Of a stretch of 43,039 nt of DNA, positions 19,178 through 28,823 are shown piece after piece. A program made the position numbers and the translations under genes. Source of the DNA: Anabaena sp. FACHB-1237 (GTDB lineage Bacteria > Cyanobacteriota > Cyanobacteriia > Cyanobacteriales > Nostocaceae); the NCBI RefSeq assembly GCF_014696225.1, contig NZ_JACJPV010000034.1, positions 1 through 43,039 of the forward strand, read 5' to 3'. The notes beneath the pieces were generated by a model. The model did not search any database. It saw only the letters and a program-made list of their open reading frames with translations, and had not been told where the DNA came from. Each line of letters begins with the position of its first letter. Position 1 is the stretch's first letter.

Positions 19178-19210
19178 AGATCCCGGACTTATTAAAGAAG
19201 TCCGGGATCT
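19178..19210. repeat. 33-bp palindromic repeat, copy 2 (overlaps menE stop)
   Basis: The stem pairs AGATCCCGGACTT with AAGTCCGGGATCT, with one mismatch near the loop. It has the same design as copies at 18702 and 21543. On the minus strand its left arm encodes the last residues of MenE (LDPGLL) and the stop TAA. Confidence 0.8.
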
Positions 19211-20589
19211 AACATTATATATTCCTGTGCTATTTTCTGCAATTCTTGACGATTTATTTTACCTTGAATATTCCTAGATAATTCTGGTACAGAAATCCAA
19301 TATTTGGGAATTTTAAACTTACTAATTTCTTGTTGTAGTTGATTTTTAATTTGATTTTTTATCTCAATCTCATCAATATTTTTATCTTGAGGAATATATA
19401 TTGCTGTAATTGCTTGTCCCCAAATTTTATCATCCATACCAATTACACAAACATCTATCACTAAGTTGGTTTTTCTTATTGCTGCTTCTATTTCTCCAGG
19501 ATAAACATTTTCACCTCCAGTAATAATTTTATCGCTATTTCTACCAATAATATATAAATAATTCTCTTCATCTAAATAACCAATGTCATCTACTAATAAA
19601 GTATCTGTATTTTCCCATATTTGCGGATAGTAACCTAATGTTAAAGATTGAGATTTGATATTGATATTTCCTGTATTTTCATTAATGGTAATTTCTGCAT
19701 GGGGTAAAATTTGACCATTGTTATTCTTACCTTGCAAAAATTCCTCTGCTTTGAGTGTTGCAATTTGTGAAGCTGTTTCTGTCATACCATAAGTAAGTGC
19801 TAATCTAATTTGATAATATCGCGCTTTTATTAATAATTCTTGCCATGCTGGCGCACCTCCTAGCAAAACTGTGTTAAACTGAGATAACCATTGTGTTAAT
19901 TTGTCATTTTCTAAGATTTTTTGTAATTGGGTAGGAACTAATGATATGAAAAATTCCTCGGCTTTAATTTGTGATTGAATATTATTAATTTTTATGTTTT
20001 CTAATTCTTTAAATGATGTAATGACTAATTTACCTCCTGTGGTAAATGATCGGAAAAATTGCATAAAACCACTTACATGATATAAGGGTAAAATACAAAA
20101 AGAGTTAATTTTATCTAATGCAAAATATTCTTTCATCCCTTGTACAGATGCGGTTAATGTTTTCCAAGTATGAATGGTAAATTTAATTTTACCAGATGAA
20201 CCTCCTGTGGGAATCATAATTAAATTTTTGTGTTTATTTGCTAAATCATTAATTTGCCAAGTTTCAGAAGTTGAATTATTATATTGATATTGATATTGTT
20301 TTTCTAAACCCCAAACTATATCTGGTTGTAGTACATTAAACACTTCTTGCCATTCTTTTTTACCCCAGTCTGGGTTACACAAAAAAATATGAGATGGTAT
20401 GTTATATGCTGCGATAAAACTTGCTAAAAACCTTACTGGTTCTTTTTCTGCAATGATAATTTTCGGGTTATTTAACTTCGCTAATTGTAAAGATAATTCT
20501 GCGATAATTTGTGATAGTTTATCGCTATTTTCACAAATTAACCAATCATAATTTACAGGTATTGGTAGATTTTTTATTAATTGTTCCAT
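19192..20589 (-). CDS. menE: 2-succinylbenzoate--CoA ligase
   Basis: MenE activates o-succinylbenzoate with ATP and CoA for the phylloquinone pathway. The 465-residue product has the adenylate-forming enzyme motifs: P-loop IPTGGSSGKIKFTIHTW, TYGMTETASQI, DDIGYLDEENYLYIIGRNSD, and KIITGGENVYPGEIE, with the late catalytic lysine in NIQGKINRQEL. ATG 20589 is preferred to an in-frame TTG at 20604; it overlaps the end of menC by 13 bp, pointing to translational coupling. The last residues, LDPGLL and the stop, come from a palindromic repeat (19178-19210), so the native C-terminus has probably been altered slightly, beyond the catalytic core. Confidence 0.92.
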   Translation of the reverse strand: MEQLIKNLPIPVNYDWLICENSDKLSQIIAELSLQLAKLNNPKIIIAEKEPVRFLASFIAAYNIPSHIFLCNPDWGKKEWQEVFNVLQPDIVWGLEKQYQYQYNNSTSETWQINDLANKHKNLIMIPTGGSSGKIKFTIHTWKTLTASVQGMKEYFALDKINSFCILPLYHVSGFMQFFRSFTTGGKLVITSFKELENIKINNIQSQIKAEEFFISLVPTQLQKILENDKLTQWLSQFNTVLLGGAPAWQELLIKARYYQIRLALTYGMTETASQIATLKAEEFLQGKNNNGQILPHAEITINENTGNINIKSQSLTLGYYPQIWENTDTLLVDDIGYLDEENYLYIIGRNSDKIITGGENVYPGEIEAAIRKTNLVIDVCVIGMDDKIWGQAITAIYIPQDKNIDEIEIKNQIKNQLQQEISKFKIPKYWISVPELSRNIQGKINRQELQKIAQEYIMLDPGLL

Positions 20590-21527
20590 AACATTTGTAA
20601 CCAATTTTGTTCCTGCTGAAAAAAGTGATGAGTACCAAAACCAACTGCCCGATGTTTAGGTAGGTTTTGATATACTTCTGATGCTAATTGTAAAGCTGCA
20701 TTTCTACCAATATTAGTTTCAAAAACTGATGAAAATACCACATCAATAGGATGTTGTTTAATAAATTGACGTAATTTGCAAGGTGAACCAATTATAGCAG
20801 GTTTAATGACAAATATTCCTGGCCACCCTTGCTGAACACAATGTTCTATTTGTTTGAGGTTTGCTATTGATTCATCCAGGGCGATCGCTGTATAATAATT
20901 ATTACTTAATTCCTGCATTTCTAAAAATCTATCTACTCCTAAAGGTTGTTCTATAAATTCAACTTTATCTAAATAATGATCACAGGCTTCTAGCCATAAT
21001 TTAGCTTGGGAATAGGTTAAACCTCCGTTAGCATCTAACCTTAATTTTGCTGCTGTTGGTAGCTGAGAAACCAGTGTTTTTAAAATTTCTAATTCTTCAT
21101 TGATATCATTAACTGCTATTTTCCATTTAAAGGTTTTGTATCCTTTTTCATAAAGATTTGTTAATTGTGATAATGCTTTTTTTCCTGTGGGTAATAAACC
21201 ACTGTATGCCAAATTTAATATTATCTCATCAGGAAATTTTTGTAAAGCAGATTCAAAAGCAAATTGACAACTAGGTAAATTATCTGGTATATTCAAAATG
21301 ATATCTTTAGTGATTTTTTTAGGTAATTGAATACAAAAACTTTCTGCTTGTGTGATGGTTTCAGAACCAAACCAAGACAATGGAGAGATTTCTCCCCAAG
21401 TGATATTATGATCTTCATCAATTAAGCGAATAATGATACTTTCACGAGTTTCCCAAATTCCATAATTAGTAATAATTGGATGAGTGAATTTTTGGGAAAA
21501 TAACCTAAAATCAAATTGATAAATCAT
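20577..21527 (-). CDS. menC: o-Succinylbenzoate synthase
   Basis: MenC dehydrates SHCHC to o-succinylbenzoate. It belongs to the enolase superfamily. The expected catalytic and metal residues appear in order: TFKWKIAVND (lysine pair), KLRLDANGG (Asp), EFIEQPL (Glu), ALDESIA (Asp) and FVIKPAI (Lys). From ATG 21527 the product has 316 residues. The frame stays open upstream to 21602, but those 25 residues (QRYRTSLRSPVSESEY) are a translation of the palindromic repeat at 21543-21575, so the first ATG after the repeat is chosen. Flanked by menA upstream and overlapping menE downstream: an operon. Confidence 0.92.
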   Translation of the reverse strand: MIYQFDFRLFSQKFTHPIITNYGIWETRESIIIRLIDEDHNITWGEISPLSWFGSETITQAESFCIQLPKKITKDIILNIPDNLPSCQFAFESALQKFPDEIILNLAYSGLLPTGKKALSQLTNLYEKGYKTFKWKIAVNDINEELEILKTLVSQLPTAAKLRLDANGGLTYSQAKLWLEACDHYLDKVEFIEQPLGVDRFLEMQELSNNYYTAIALDESIANLKQIEHCVQQGWPGIFVIKPAIIGSPCKLRQFIKQHPIDVVFSSVFETNIGRNAALQLASEVYQNLPKHRAVGFGTHHFFQQEQNWLQMLWNN

Positions 21528-21542
21528 ATTATATTCTGATTC

Positions 21543-21575
21543 AGATACCGGACTTCTTAAAGAAGTCCGGTATCT
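21543..21575. repeat. 33-bp palindromic repeat, copy 3 (menA-menC spacer)
   Basis: A perfect 15-bp stem, AGATACCGGACTTCT, with loop TAA. Compared with copies 1 and 2, the stem differs at two positions, each time with the matching change on the other arm. It sits in the 58-bp spacer between the menA stop and the menC start and could lower readthrough or protect mRNA ends within the operon. Confidence 0.8.
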
Positions 21576-21585
21576 TTGCTTTTCA

Positions 21586-22509
21586 CTAAATAATAAATCC
21601 AATTCCTAAAAATAAACAACTGAAAAAATGCACAGCAACAGCAATAAATTTAGAATTACTCACTTTATCTGGTATGCTATGATTTTCTAAAACATGACGA
21701 CATAATTTATAGGCATAAGGTAAACTAAGATAGGTTAATAATGTCCAAATTGGAAACATTTTCCAAATGATAAATAAGAGGGTTAATGGATAAATGCTAA
21801 TAGTAAACCACAATAAAATTTTAGCACCTCTTTCTGTTCCCAAACGCACTATAGGCGATCGCTTTCCCGCAGCAATATCATCCACAACTTGATGAAAATG
21901 TGAACAAAATAAAATTAAACTAGTGACAATTCCTAAAATTACCGAAGCTGCTAAATTAGTAATTGACCATGTTTGAGTTTGACTATAATATACTGCACTC
22001 ATTCCCAATGGTCCAAAGGCAAAAAAACACAAAATTTCCCCTAAACCCTGATATCCTAATCTAAAGGGAGGACCTTGATACATATATCCTAAAAAGCAGC
22101 ATAGTGAAATCATAATTATTACTGTAGGATCTTTTTGCCAAAAAGCGATCGCTAATATTCCTAATAAACCTAACCCTAAAAACACATTTCCTAACCAAAA
22201 CATTAACGACTTATTTCCAGTTAAATTCACAATAGAATGATGTTTATTTTTATCAATTCCTGTTTCTGAATCAAAAACATCATTAGCAATATTCTCCCAT
22301 GCTAAAATTAAAATTGCTGCACTCATAAACAATGTAAATATTTGCCAATTCAAGGTATGATTTTCTGCAAATGCTACTGCACTTCCTACCCATATCGGCA
22401 TAATAGCAACGCTATACATTGGTGGTTTAATAGCGGACATCCATAATTTTGCTTTACTAACTTGATTAATTTTAGTTTCTGAAACATCGTTTATATTAGT
22501 TTTTATCAT
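21586..22509 (-). CDS. menA: 1,4-Dihydroxy-2-naphthoate phytyltransferase
   Basis: MenA attaches the phytyl chain to 1,4-dihydroxy-2-naphthoate in the membrane, near the end of phylloquinone synthesis. The 307-residue protein is a UbiA-type prenyltransferase with about eight helices. The prenyl-diphosphate motif NDVFDSETGIDKNK (about 77-90) is preceded by AWENIA; the second acidic motif is VDDIAAGKRSP. ATG 22509 gives a polar 22-residue start before the conserved LWMSAIKPPMYSVAI. It is first in the minus-strand menA-menC-menE set and divergent from menF. Confidence 0.93.
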   Translation of the reverse strand: MIKTNINDVSETKINQVSKAKLWMSAIKPPMYSVAIMPIWVGSAVAFAENHTLNWQIFTLFMSAAILILAWENIANDVFDSETGIDKNKHHSIVNLTGNKSLMFWLGNVFLGLGLLGILAIAFWQKDPTVIIMISLCCFLGYMYQGPPFRLGYQGLGEILCFFAFGPLGMSAVYYSQTQTWSITNLAASVILGIVTSLILFCSHFHQVVDDIAAGKRSPIVRLGTERGAKILLWFTISIYPLTLLFIIWKMFPIWTLLTYLSLPYAYKLCRHVLENHSIPDKVSNSKFIAVAVHFFSCLFLGIGFII

Positions 22510-23007
22510 CTTTGTTCATCCATCTACTTTATCTCAATTAAGTTATCATAATTTATCAGTTTTTCAACACTAGTAAATCATACCAATTATAAAAATTATT
22601 CTAAAAATTATTCTAAAAATTATTCAGCATTCAGCTATCCTCATCAGCTTTCATCAAATCATATTATAACTTTACCAAAGTCAATGATGATTGATTAGTA
22701 ATAGATTATCAAAGCAAAGACAAATTTACAGACTTATATTTCTGTTTTTTAACATTTTATTGTAATTTATACAACATTATCTACAATATAACTTTTACAT
22801 CACACTTAACAATGGTACATTACATGAAACTACTCTTTTCTTTGCAAATGGACAAAACAAAACCCGACCTATCTACATTTGGGATAAACCCAAAACTTAG
22901 TTAAGTCTTTTGTTGGTCAATGGTGACTAAATATGTTACCTATTAAATATCACCATAGTTTATTACCTTTGATAAAGATAACTTAAAAAAAATTAACTTA
23001 TACATCC
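22510..23007. promoter_or_regulatory. Divergent menA/menF intergenic region
   Basis: This 498-bp stretch separates menA from menF and must hold both promoters. It is AT-rich and has a tandem AAAATTATTCT repeat (about 22590-22625). No -10/-35 pair or protein-binding palindrome is convincing enough to place. Confidence 0.5.
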
Positions 23008-24423
23008 ATGACAATTTCACCATGTACCATTAATACCTTTGTAGACTACAAATACCTCCATCAATTACTATTAGAGATTCAAGAGAATTGTCTCATTCAT
23101 CATCATAGTAAAATAGTCAGTATTCCTGTAGAAACTCCTTTAATTGATCCTTTACTGGTTTTGAACAAATTCACTCATTCTCATAGCATAAACTTTTACT
23201 TTGAAAATAGAGATAAAGGTGAAATTATTGTTGGAGTTGATACTATTGATAAGTTACAAATAAGTGGTAAAAATAGATTTACTCAAGCTGAGGCATTTAT
23301 TAACAATTGTCTGCAAAATATCATTACTCTTCCTCATTGTGATCATCTTTCTTCCTTACCTCGTTTTTTTTGTTCCTTTAGTTTTTTTGATCAGTATCAA
23401 AAATCTGATTATCCTTTCCCCCCAGCTACCGTTTTTTTACCAGTTTGGCAAATATCTGTCAAAAATAATCGTTGTTTATTAACAATGAATGTAGTGATTA
23501 ATTGCCATGCTAATATTACCAGAATTTTAGAAGATTTACAACGACATTTACAAATTGTTACATCTTTACAAAATCAAACAATTAAGATTGATAATTTTTC
23601 CAACAAAATCTATCATATAATTACTAAAAATACTAATAAATTTCCCACTTCAGTTTTATCAGCATTAGAAATAATTCATACAAATTATATCAGAAAGATT
23701 GTATTAGCGGATATTCTTGATGTTAGTTGTCATCATGATTTTAGCCTAGTACAATCTTTACATAATCTGCGACAATTACATCCCAATTGTTATATTTTTT
23801 CCACCAGTAATGGTCAAGGACAAAATTTTATAGGTGCAAGTCCAGAAAGACTAATTAGCATTCATAAACAACAATTAATTACTGATGCTTTAGCAGGTTC
23901 AGCACCACGAGGAAAAACTGCTAGGGAAGATGCAGAAAAAGCCAATATCTTATTAAATAGTCACAAGGAAAAACACGAACATAAATTAGTATTAGACTTT
24001 ATTACTCAACATTTATCTCAACTAGGTTTAATTCCGCAAGTATTAACTCCAAGACTTAGACAATTAGCCAATATACAACATTTGTGGACACCAATTAACG
24101 CAGTAGTTCCTTCCCATATTCATCCTTTACAAATTGTTGATCAGTTACATCCAACTCCCGCAGTAGCAGGAGAAAATAGAGAAATTGCTTGTGCAGAAAT
24201 TCCTAACTATGAAAGTTTTGAAAGAGGTTTATATGCAGGTCCTTTAGGTTGGGTAGATAGCGAAGGAAATTGTGAATTTATCGTGGGTATTCGTTCGGCT
24301 TTAATTGACGGCGATCGCGCTAGATTATATGCTGGTGCTGGTATCGTTGCTGGTTCTGATCCGGAAAAGGAATTTGCTGAAGTACAATTAAAATTACAGG
24401 CTTTATTAAAAGCATTAGTCTAA
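23008..24423 (+). CDS. menF: Isochorismate synthase
   Basis: MenF turns chorismate into isochorismate, the entry step of phylloquinone synthesis. The 471-residue product has a variable N-terminal half and a conserved chorismate-binding C-terminal domain: RKIVLADILD (with the catalytic lysine), NFIGASPERLIS, DALAGSAPRGKTAREDAEKA, HPTPAVAGENRE, GLYAGPLGWVD, GNCEFIVGIRSALI and YAGAGIVAGSDPEKEFAEV. These fit isochorismate synthase better than anthranilate or aminodeoxychorismate synthase, and the men genes beside it agree. The start is ATG 23008, at the end of an A-rich leader. Confidence 0.92.
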   Translation: MTISPCTINTFVDYKYLHQLLLEIQENCLIHHHSKIVSIPVETPLIDPLLVLNKFTHSHSINFYFENRDKGEIIVGVDTIDKLQISGKNRFTQAEAFINNCLQNIITLPHCDHLSSLPRFFCSFSFFDQYQKSDYPFPPATVFLPVWQISVKNNRCLLTMNVVINCHANITRILEDLQRHLQIVTSLQNQTIKIDNFSNKIYHIITKNTNKFPTSVLSALEIIHTNYIRKIVLADILDVSCHHDFSLVQSLHNLRQLHPNCYIFSTSNGQGQNFIGASPERLISIHKQQLITDALAGSAPRGKTAREDAEKANILLNSHKEKHEHKLVLDFITQHLSQLGLIPQVLTPRLRQLANIQHLWTPINAVVPSHIHPLQIVDQLHPTPAVAGENREIACAEIPNYESFERGLYAGPLGWVDSEGNCEFIVGIRSALIDGDRARLYAGAGIVAGSDPEKEFAEVQLKLQALLKALV

Positions 24424-24427
24424 GTTG

Positions 24428-24479
24428 TCACCGAGTCAGGAGTCAGGAGTCAGAATTTTCACTCCGCACTCCGCACTCC
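24428..24479. repeat. STRR-like GGAGTCA / CACTCCG tandem repeats
   Basis: GAGTCAGGAGTCAGGAGTCAG is followed by CACTCCGCACTCCGCACTCC, so the two halves form a loose stem of opposite heptamers in the convergent menF-map gap. It could act as a bidirectional terminator, but no T-run supports this. Related GGAGTCA repeats are at 11471, 26936 and 31644. Confidence 0.65.
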
Positions 24480-24480
24480 A

Positions 24481-25242
24481 CTACGGAAGAGTCAAAATTT
24501 CTACACCATCCTCCGTAACTGCCACGGTATGTTCAAATTGTGCCGAAAGTTTGCGATCGCGCGTTACCGCAGTCCATCCATCTGCTAACATTTTAGACTC
24601 ATGAGTTCCCTCATTGATCATCGGTTCAATAGTAAAAACCATACCTGGGCGTAATTTTTTACCTTTACCCCTAACGCCAAAGTGCGGAATATCCGGTGCA
24701 GTGTGGAATACATTGCTAATACCATGACCCACAAACTCCCGCACCACAGAGAAACCAAAAGACTCCGCATATTCTTGAATAGCAGCCCCAATATCCCCTA
24801 TTTTTGCCCCTGGTTTGACTTCTGCAATACCCAAATACAAACACTTCTCCGTAACTTCCACTAATTTTTGCACCTTTGGCGGAGCATTACCCACAATAAA
24901 AGTCTTTGACGTATCCCCATGATAACCATCTACAATTGGTGTTACATCAATATTAATAATATCCCCATCTTTAAGAATCTGTTTTGCGTTAGGGATACCA
25001 TGACAAATTACTTCATTAACACTAGTACAAATAGATTTAGGAAAACCTTTATAACCTAAAGGTGCGCTTTTAGCATTATGCGCTTTAGTCCATCTTTCCG
25101 CTTCATCATTCAGTTCTAAGGTACTTACACCTGGCTGTACCAACGGTTCTAAATGCTGTAACAACTGAGCCGCTAGACTACCAGCCCGGCGCATCTTTGC
25201 TATTTCTCTTTGTGATAGAATGACAATTGTTTCAGGTTTCAT
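24481..25242 (-). CDS. map: Methionine aminopeptidase type I
   Basis: This enzyme removes the initiator methionine from new proteins. The 253-residue product has the pita-bread fold motifs and the five metal ligands: IDVTPIVDGYHGDTSKTF (two Asp), GHGISNVFHTAPDIPHF (His), FTIEPMI (Glu) and QFEHTVAVTEDG (Glu). It lacks the N-terminal zinc-finger extension of eukaryotic enzymes. Start at ATG 25242. It follows the oxidoreductase gene on the same strand after 10 bp and is likely in one transcript with it. Cyanobacteria often have several map copies; which one this is cannot be said. Confidence 0.93.
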   Translation of the reverse strand: MKPETIVILSQREIAKMRRAGSLAAQLLQHLEPLVQPGVSTLELNDEAERWTKAHNAKSAPLGYKGFPKSICTSVNEVICHGIPNAKQILKDGDIINIDVTPIVDGYHGDTSKTFIVGNAPPKVQKLVEVTEKCLYLGIAEVKPGAKIGDIGAAIQEYAESFGFSVVREFVGHGISNVFHTAPDIPHFGVRGKGKKLRPGMVFTIEPMINEGTHESKMLADGWTAVTRDRKLSAQFEHTVAVTEDGVEILTLP

Positions 25243-25252
25243 TAACTCTTTT

Positions 25253-26257
25253 CTACTCTTTTGTTAAAAATACTGTTAATCCCGTTTCTGCTGCTCTACG
25301 TGCGGCATCTGCCACTTGTAAAGTGTACAAACTTTGTTCCGGCGTAACATACAAAGGGTGATCATCAAATAGATGATCTAAAACCATACTTGTATCCTTA
25401 TTAAATAGTCCTCTACGAGTACCAACCTCAATTAATTGAGATTCTTCACCTTGTAATAAAATTCCCTTATCCCCATCTAAAATTAACCCCCCGCTATGTC
25501 CATGAATCTCTAATTTACGTTCTGACTGCCATAAAGTTTCACCCTTACCATAAACAACTTGTGCTAATAAACCACTACTAAAACATAATTCTGCCGTACA
25601 TATACAAGTTTGATAATAATTTGACTCTACTTCCCAATATCTTTGATGACAGTTCACACTAAAAACTTCACCAAATACATCTATAACGCGATGTAATCGA
25701 GATAAAGCACCTATCAGGGGAAAACCAAACTGATCATGGTTATAACTCCATTTGCGAGGTGCTGGGTTTTGACGATTAACCGTTTTGTAGCGGATATAAA
25801 ATAAGTCCCCAAGTTGCTGCAAATATTCTTTAACAGTTTGATGCCAACCTCCTAAAAGTTCAATATGTTCCACATGAAGTAACTTATTGACAGTTTTGGC
25901 CAAAGCAATTAATTGTTTAGCTTCGTCCACATCTAAAGATAAAGGATACTCCACAACTACGTGCTTACCATGATTCAAAGCTGCCTGGGCAATTTTACCA
26001 TGATCTTGATTAATCGTGGAAATAATCACCAAATCTAAATCTGGACGTTGTACCAACTCTTGCCAAGAACTCATGGCTTGGGTGGTATATTGTAATGCTA
26101 GATTAGCAGTTCTTTGGGGATCATGGCCAGCTATGGCCAGCAAATTGGCACGGGGATCAGCCTTTACTGCTTCAGCCCTAAGTTTAGCAGCATAACCAGT
26201 ACCCACCAAACCCACACCAATAGTTCTTATAGACACAGGTAACTTATAACTAGACAT
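25253..26257 (-). CDS. Gfo/Idh/MocA family oxidoreductase
   Basis: A 334-residue NAD(P)-dependent oxidoreductase-like protein. The Rossmann motif GVGLVGTGYAAKLRAEAV is near the N-terminus (about 14-31), followed by DLVIISTINQDHGKIAQAAL and HGKHVVVEYPLSLDVDEA. The EYP triplet stands where many family members have EKP, so the usual catalytic lysine is replaced by tyrosine. The substrate is unknown; biliverdin reductase-like and sugar dehydrogenase members share this fold. Start at ATG 26257; map follows 10 bp downstream. It is divergent from petF. Confidence 0.82.
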   Translation of the reverse strand: MSSYKLPVSIRTIGVGLVGTGYAAKLRAEAVKADPRANLLAIAGHDPQRTANLALQYTTQAMSSWQELVQRPDLDLVIISTINQDHGKIAQAALNHGKHVVVEYPLSLDVDEAKQLIALAKTVNKLLHVEHIELLGGWHQTVKEYLQQLGDLFYIRYKTVNRQNPAPRKWSYNHDQFGFPLIGALSRLHRVIDVFGEVFSVNCHQRYWEVESNYYQTCICTAELCFSSGLLAQVVYGKGETLWQSERKLEIHGHSGGLILDGDKGILLQGEESQLIEVGTRRGLFNKDTSMVLDHLFDDHPLYVTPEQSLYTLQVADAARRAAETGLTVFLTKE

Positions 26258-26512
26258 AAAAGATCACCAATTATCAGGTTTACCAATAGAGATCATTACC
26301 AATACTTTCCCATATCCCCTTGACATCTCCCTGAATAGAGATTTTATATAACTAAAACTTATTGTTAATACATAACTAAATTTCATTACTAATCGTGATG
26401 AATTTTTTGTTATAAATTTTAACTTTTCCTTTAGTATCAGAATTGAAGTAAATCGCAATCAACAGTTAATCCCGTTAAGATGACTGTATGCTTTGCTTTA
26501 GGATAACTTACT

Positions 26513-26540
26513 TATACTGCCGAGTACACAATAGAGGAAT
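26513..26540 (+). promoter_or_regulatory. petF -10 box and ribosome binding site
   Basis: TATACT at 26513-26518 is a good -10 candidate 28 bp before the ATG. No strong -35 is seen at the right distance. AGAGGAAT lies about 7 bases before ATG 26546 and is a clear Shine-Dalgarno site. The 26258-26545 gap has no other gene; a 64-codon minus-strand frame there has no family features. Confidence 0.45.
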
Positions 26541-26545
26541 AATAA

Positions 26546-26845
<300 letters not shown>

Positions 26846-26947
26846 ATAAATCTTCTACTTTAACAATATTGTTGATAGACTTGTACACTCGTAGTTAAGC
26901 GCATAAATATCTACGAGTGTATTTTGTTTACGGCAGTCAGGAGTCAG

Positions 26948-27052
26948 ATAAGCTGTTGTGCCTTTAACTTGAATAATTAATACAAGCAAGATGCTTGTGC
27001 TACTGTAACTTCAGGTTTTTTAATTATACAGTGAGTGCTGCACATTAGCTTA
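26948..27052. mobile_element. 105-bp MITE, copy A
   Basis: This 105-bp block is identical to 34465-34569 except for one base (G here, A there, near position 13). The ends are inverted repeats: TAAGCTGTTGTGC and, from the right, TAAGCTAATGTGC. Inside is the hairpin ACAAGCA-AGA-TGCTTGT (26982-26998). No coding. It lies in the convergent petF-SpoIID gap, where it could end transcripts from either side. Confidence 0.78.
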
Positions 27053-27070
27053 TCAGTCATTAACTGTCCA

Positions 27071-28681
27071 TTACTTGATGTTTTGATTCAAAACCTTCAC
27101 CTCAGTTCCGGGATAATAAAATTGTAAAATCTTGTGATAATTCCAACCCAATTTAGCCAAATTCTGCGCTCCAGTTTGACTTAAACCCACACCATGTCCT
27201 AAACCTCCACCAATAAAAGCATATCCCCAAATATCTTTACCACCTTTATTCAAAGGTCTAATATAAAATAATGTACTCACAGGAGCATAAAAAGCACTAC
27301 GAACATCATTTTTTTCTAAAATTACAGTACCAATATCTGTTTTCACTGCTAACTTTAAAATTCTGCCACTAGCACTGCGTTTAATTACAGACATAGCGAT
27401 AATTTTTTGAAAATTAGCATAGGAATTTTTAGTAGAGCGTAAAAACTTCTGCAAATCTTTAGTAATTCGCTCTATATCGGTTTCTTTATTCCAACGAAAT
27501 ACATCCCAACCAGTTTCATTAAATCCATCTTTGAGACTGAGAAACTTTTGTAAATTTTCCTCCTGACTTAAATCCTGACTTGCTAAATTCCAAATATTAT
27601 TAGGACTATCTATTACTGGTTTTAAATATGGACGATCCTCCCCATCCCATACATCACTAAAATTAGCAGTTACTCCTCCTGTAGTGGAAGAATACAAAGC
27701 ATCCACCAATTCATTTTTATAACTTAGTACCATGCCTTTTGTTGCTGTAATTGCCTGATCAGTATTTTTGGCAGTACCAGTTAATCCTTGATAAACTTGA
27801 CAATGAGTATCTGCACATAATTGATAATTATCCACAGCAAATCTGCGGATATTTTTTAAAGCATAGGTACGAGCAATAATCGCTTGAGATTCTAAAGATG
27901 CTTGAGGAGCATTGATGCCAATTTCATGGGGTACAACTCCTCGCAAATAGATTTCTAATGGTACTTTATTTACTAAAGTATATGTTCCATAAGCATTAGG
28001 TTGAAAAGTAAGTTTACCAGGATAAAGATATTTTCGTTGACTTGCTTTCTGGTTTTGTTCTGGGGAAACATCCGTTTGATTGACTCTAATTAAATCTTTA
28101 AATGTGCTAATTTCTACATAATCAGGAGTGTAGTTTTTCCCATCTATCTTCCAGGTGATTTTCGGTTTTTGTTGCTGTATTTTAGTATCTAAATAAGGCT
28201 TGAGATTACCCGAGTTTTTAATAGTTTGTAATAGTAATCTTCTCAATAAAGGAGTGTTATACACATCCCTTTTTGCCCATACTTGCCAACGTTCTGGTTG
28301 AGCTATTTCTACTTCTATACCTTGATAACGCCATTTATTAGCATTATATTCTGCGGTTTCAAAAGTGCGAAAATCACCTAAAACTAATACCTCTTCCAAT
28401 TGCGCTTGAGGTAAGTTTTCCATTGTTGGCTCTAATTGCACTGGTTGATCAGTAATTAGTGTTTTTTGCTGTTGACCTGTGGTAAATTTTAATGTTAAGC
28501 GATCGCTCTTGGTGGCAGATAATTCCACTTTACTGTTAGATCTAGTTCCAAATCTTTGTATTATACCAATTTGTAATTCCACATCCTGATCTTTACTTAC
28601 TGGTTCTGATGCAGCAGTCAACCCCAATAAACATAATGGTGTCATTAATCTGTAACAGAAGCGCCAAAAAAATATTTTCAT
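27071..28681 (-). CDS. SpoIID/LytB domain-containing protein
   Basis: A 536-residue exported protein with an N-terminal hydrophobic segment (YRLMTPLCLLGLTAA). The SpoIID/LytB domain lies in the second half: LEIYLRGVVPHEIG, SQAIIARTYALKNIRRF, DALYSSTTGGVTANFSD and GGGLGHGVGLSQTGAQNLA. SpoIID of Bacillus is a lytic transglycosylase that degrades denuded glycan; cyanobacterial members presumably act in cell wall turnover or septal peptidoglycan, an inference. The first half is less conserved. Start ATG 28681; divergent from the HTH-GrpE gene. Confidence 0.88.
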   Translation of the reverse strand: MKIFFWRFCYRLMTPLCLLGLTAASEPVSKDQDVELQIGIIQRFGTRSNSKVELSATKSDRLTLKFTTGQQQKTLITDQPVQLEPTMENLPQAQLEEVLVLGDFRTFETAEYNANKWRYQGIEVEIAQPERWQVWAKRDVYNTPLLRRLLLQTIKNSGNLKPYLDTKIQQQKPKITWKIDGKNYTPDYVEISTFKDLIRVNQTDVSPEQNQKASQRKYLYPGKLTFQPNAYGTYTLVNKVPLEIYLRGVVPHEIGINAPQASLESQAIIARTYALKNIRRFAVDNYQLCADTHCQVYQGLTGTAKNTDQAITATKGMVLSYKNELVDALYSSTTGGVTANFSDVWDGEDRPYLKPVIDSPNNIWNLASQDLSQEENLQKFLSLKDGFNETGWDVFRWNKETDIERITKDLQKFLRSTKNSYANFQKIIAMSVIKRSASGRILKLAVKTDIGTVILEKNDVRSAFYAPVSTLFYIRPLNKGGKDIWGYAFIGGGLGHGVGLSQTGAQNLAKLGWNYHKILQFYYPGTEVKVLNQNIK

Positions 28682-28823
28682 AGATACTTGATTATACTTA
28701 CCTTTTGTCTATTCTAGTCAGGTTTTAACTACCTATGAGATAATTAGTCCTTATTTGTTGCCTAAAATCTTGGTAAAATGCTGATTATTCCCTATTTTCT
28801 TGCTCCTATTTTGTTATTTATAT

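Noticed and set aside
21528..21602. Upstream extension of MenC by 25 residues
   Set aside because: The extra residues are a translation of the palindromic repeat; the enolase-type N-terminus begins at ATG 21527.
24428..24479. Possible CRISPR-like array
   Set aside because: The repeats are 7-bp tandem units without unique spacers, so they are STRRs.
26264..26458. Minus-strand frame of 64 codons between the oxidoreductase and petF
   Set aside because: No recognisable motif; Lys/Ile/Ser-rich as expected from AT-rich DNA; the region is better read as promoter space.
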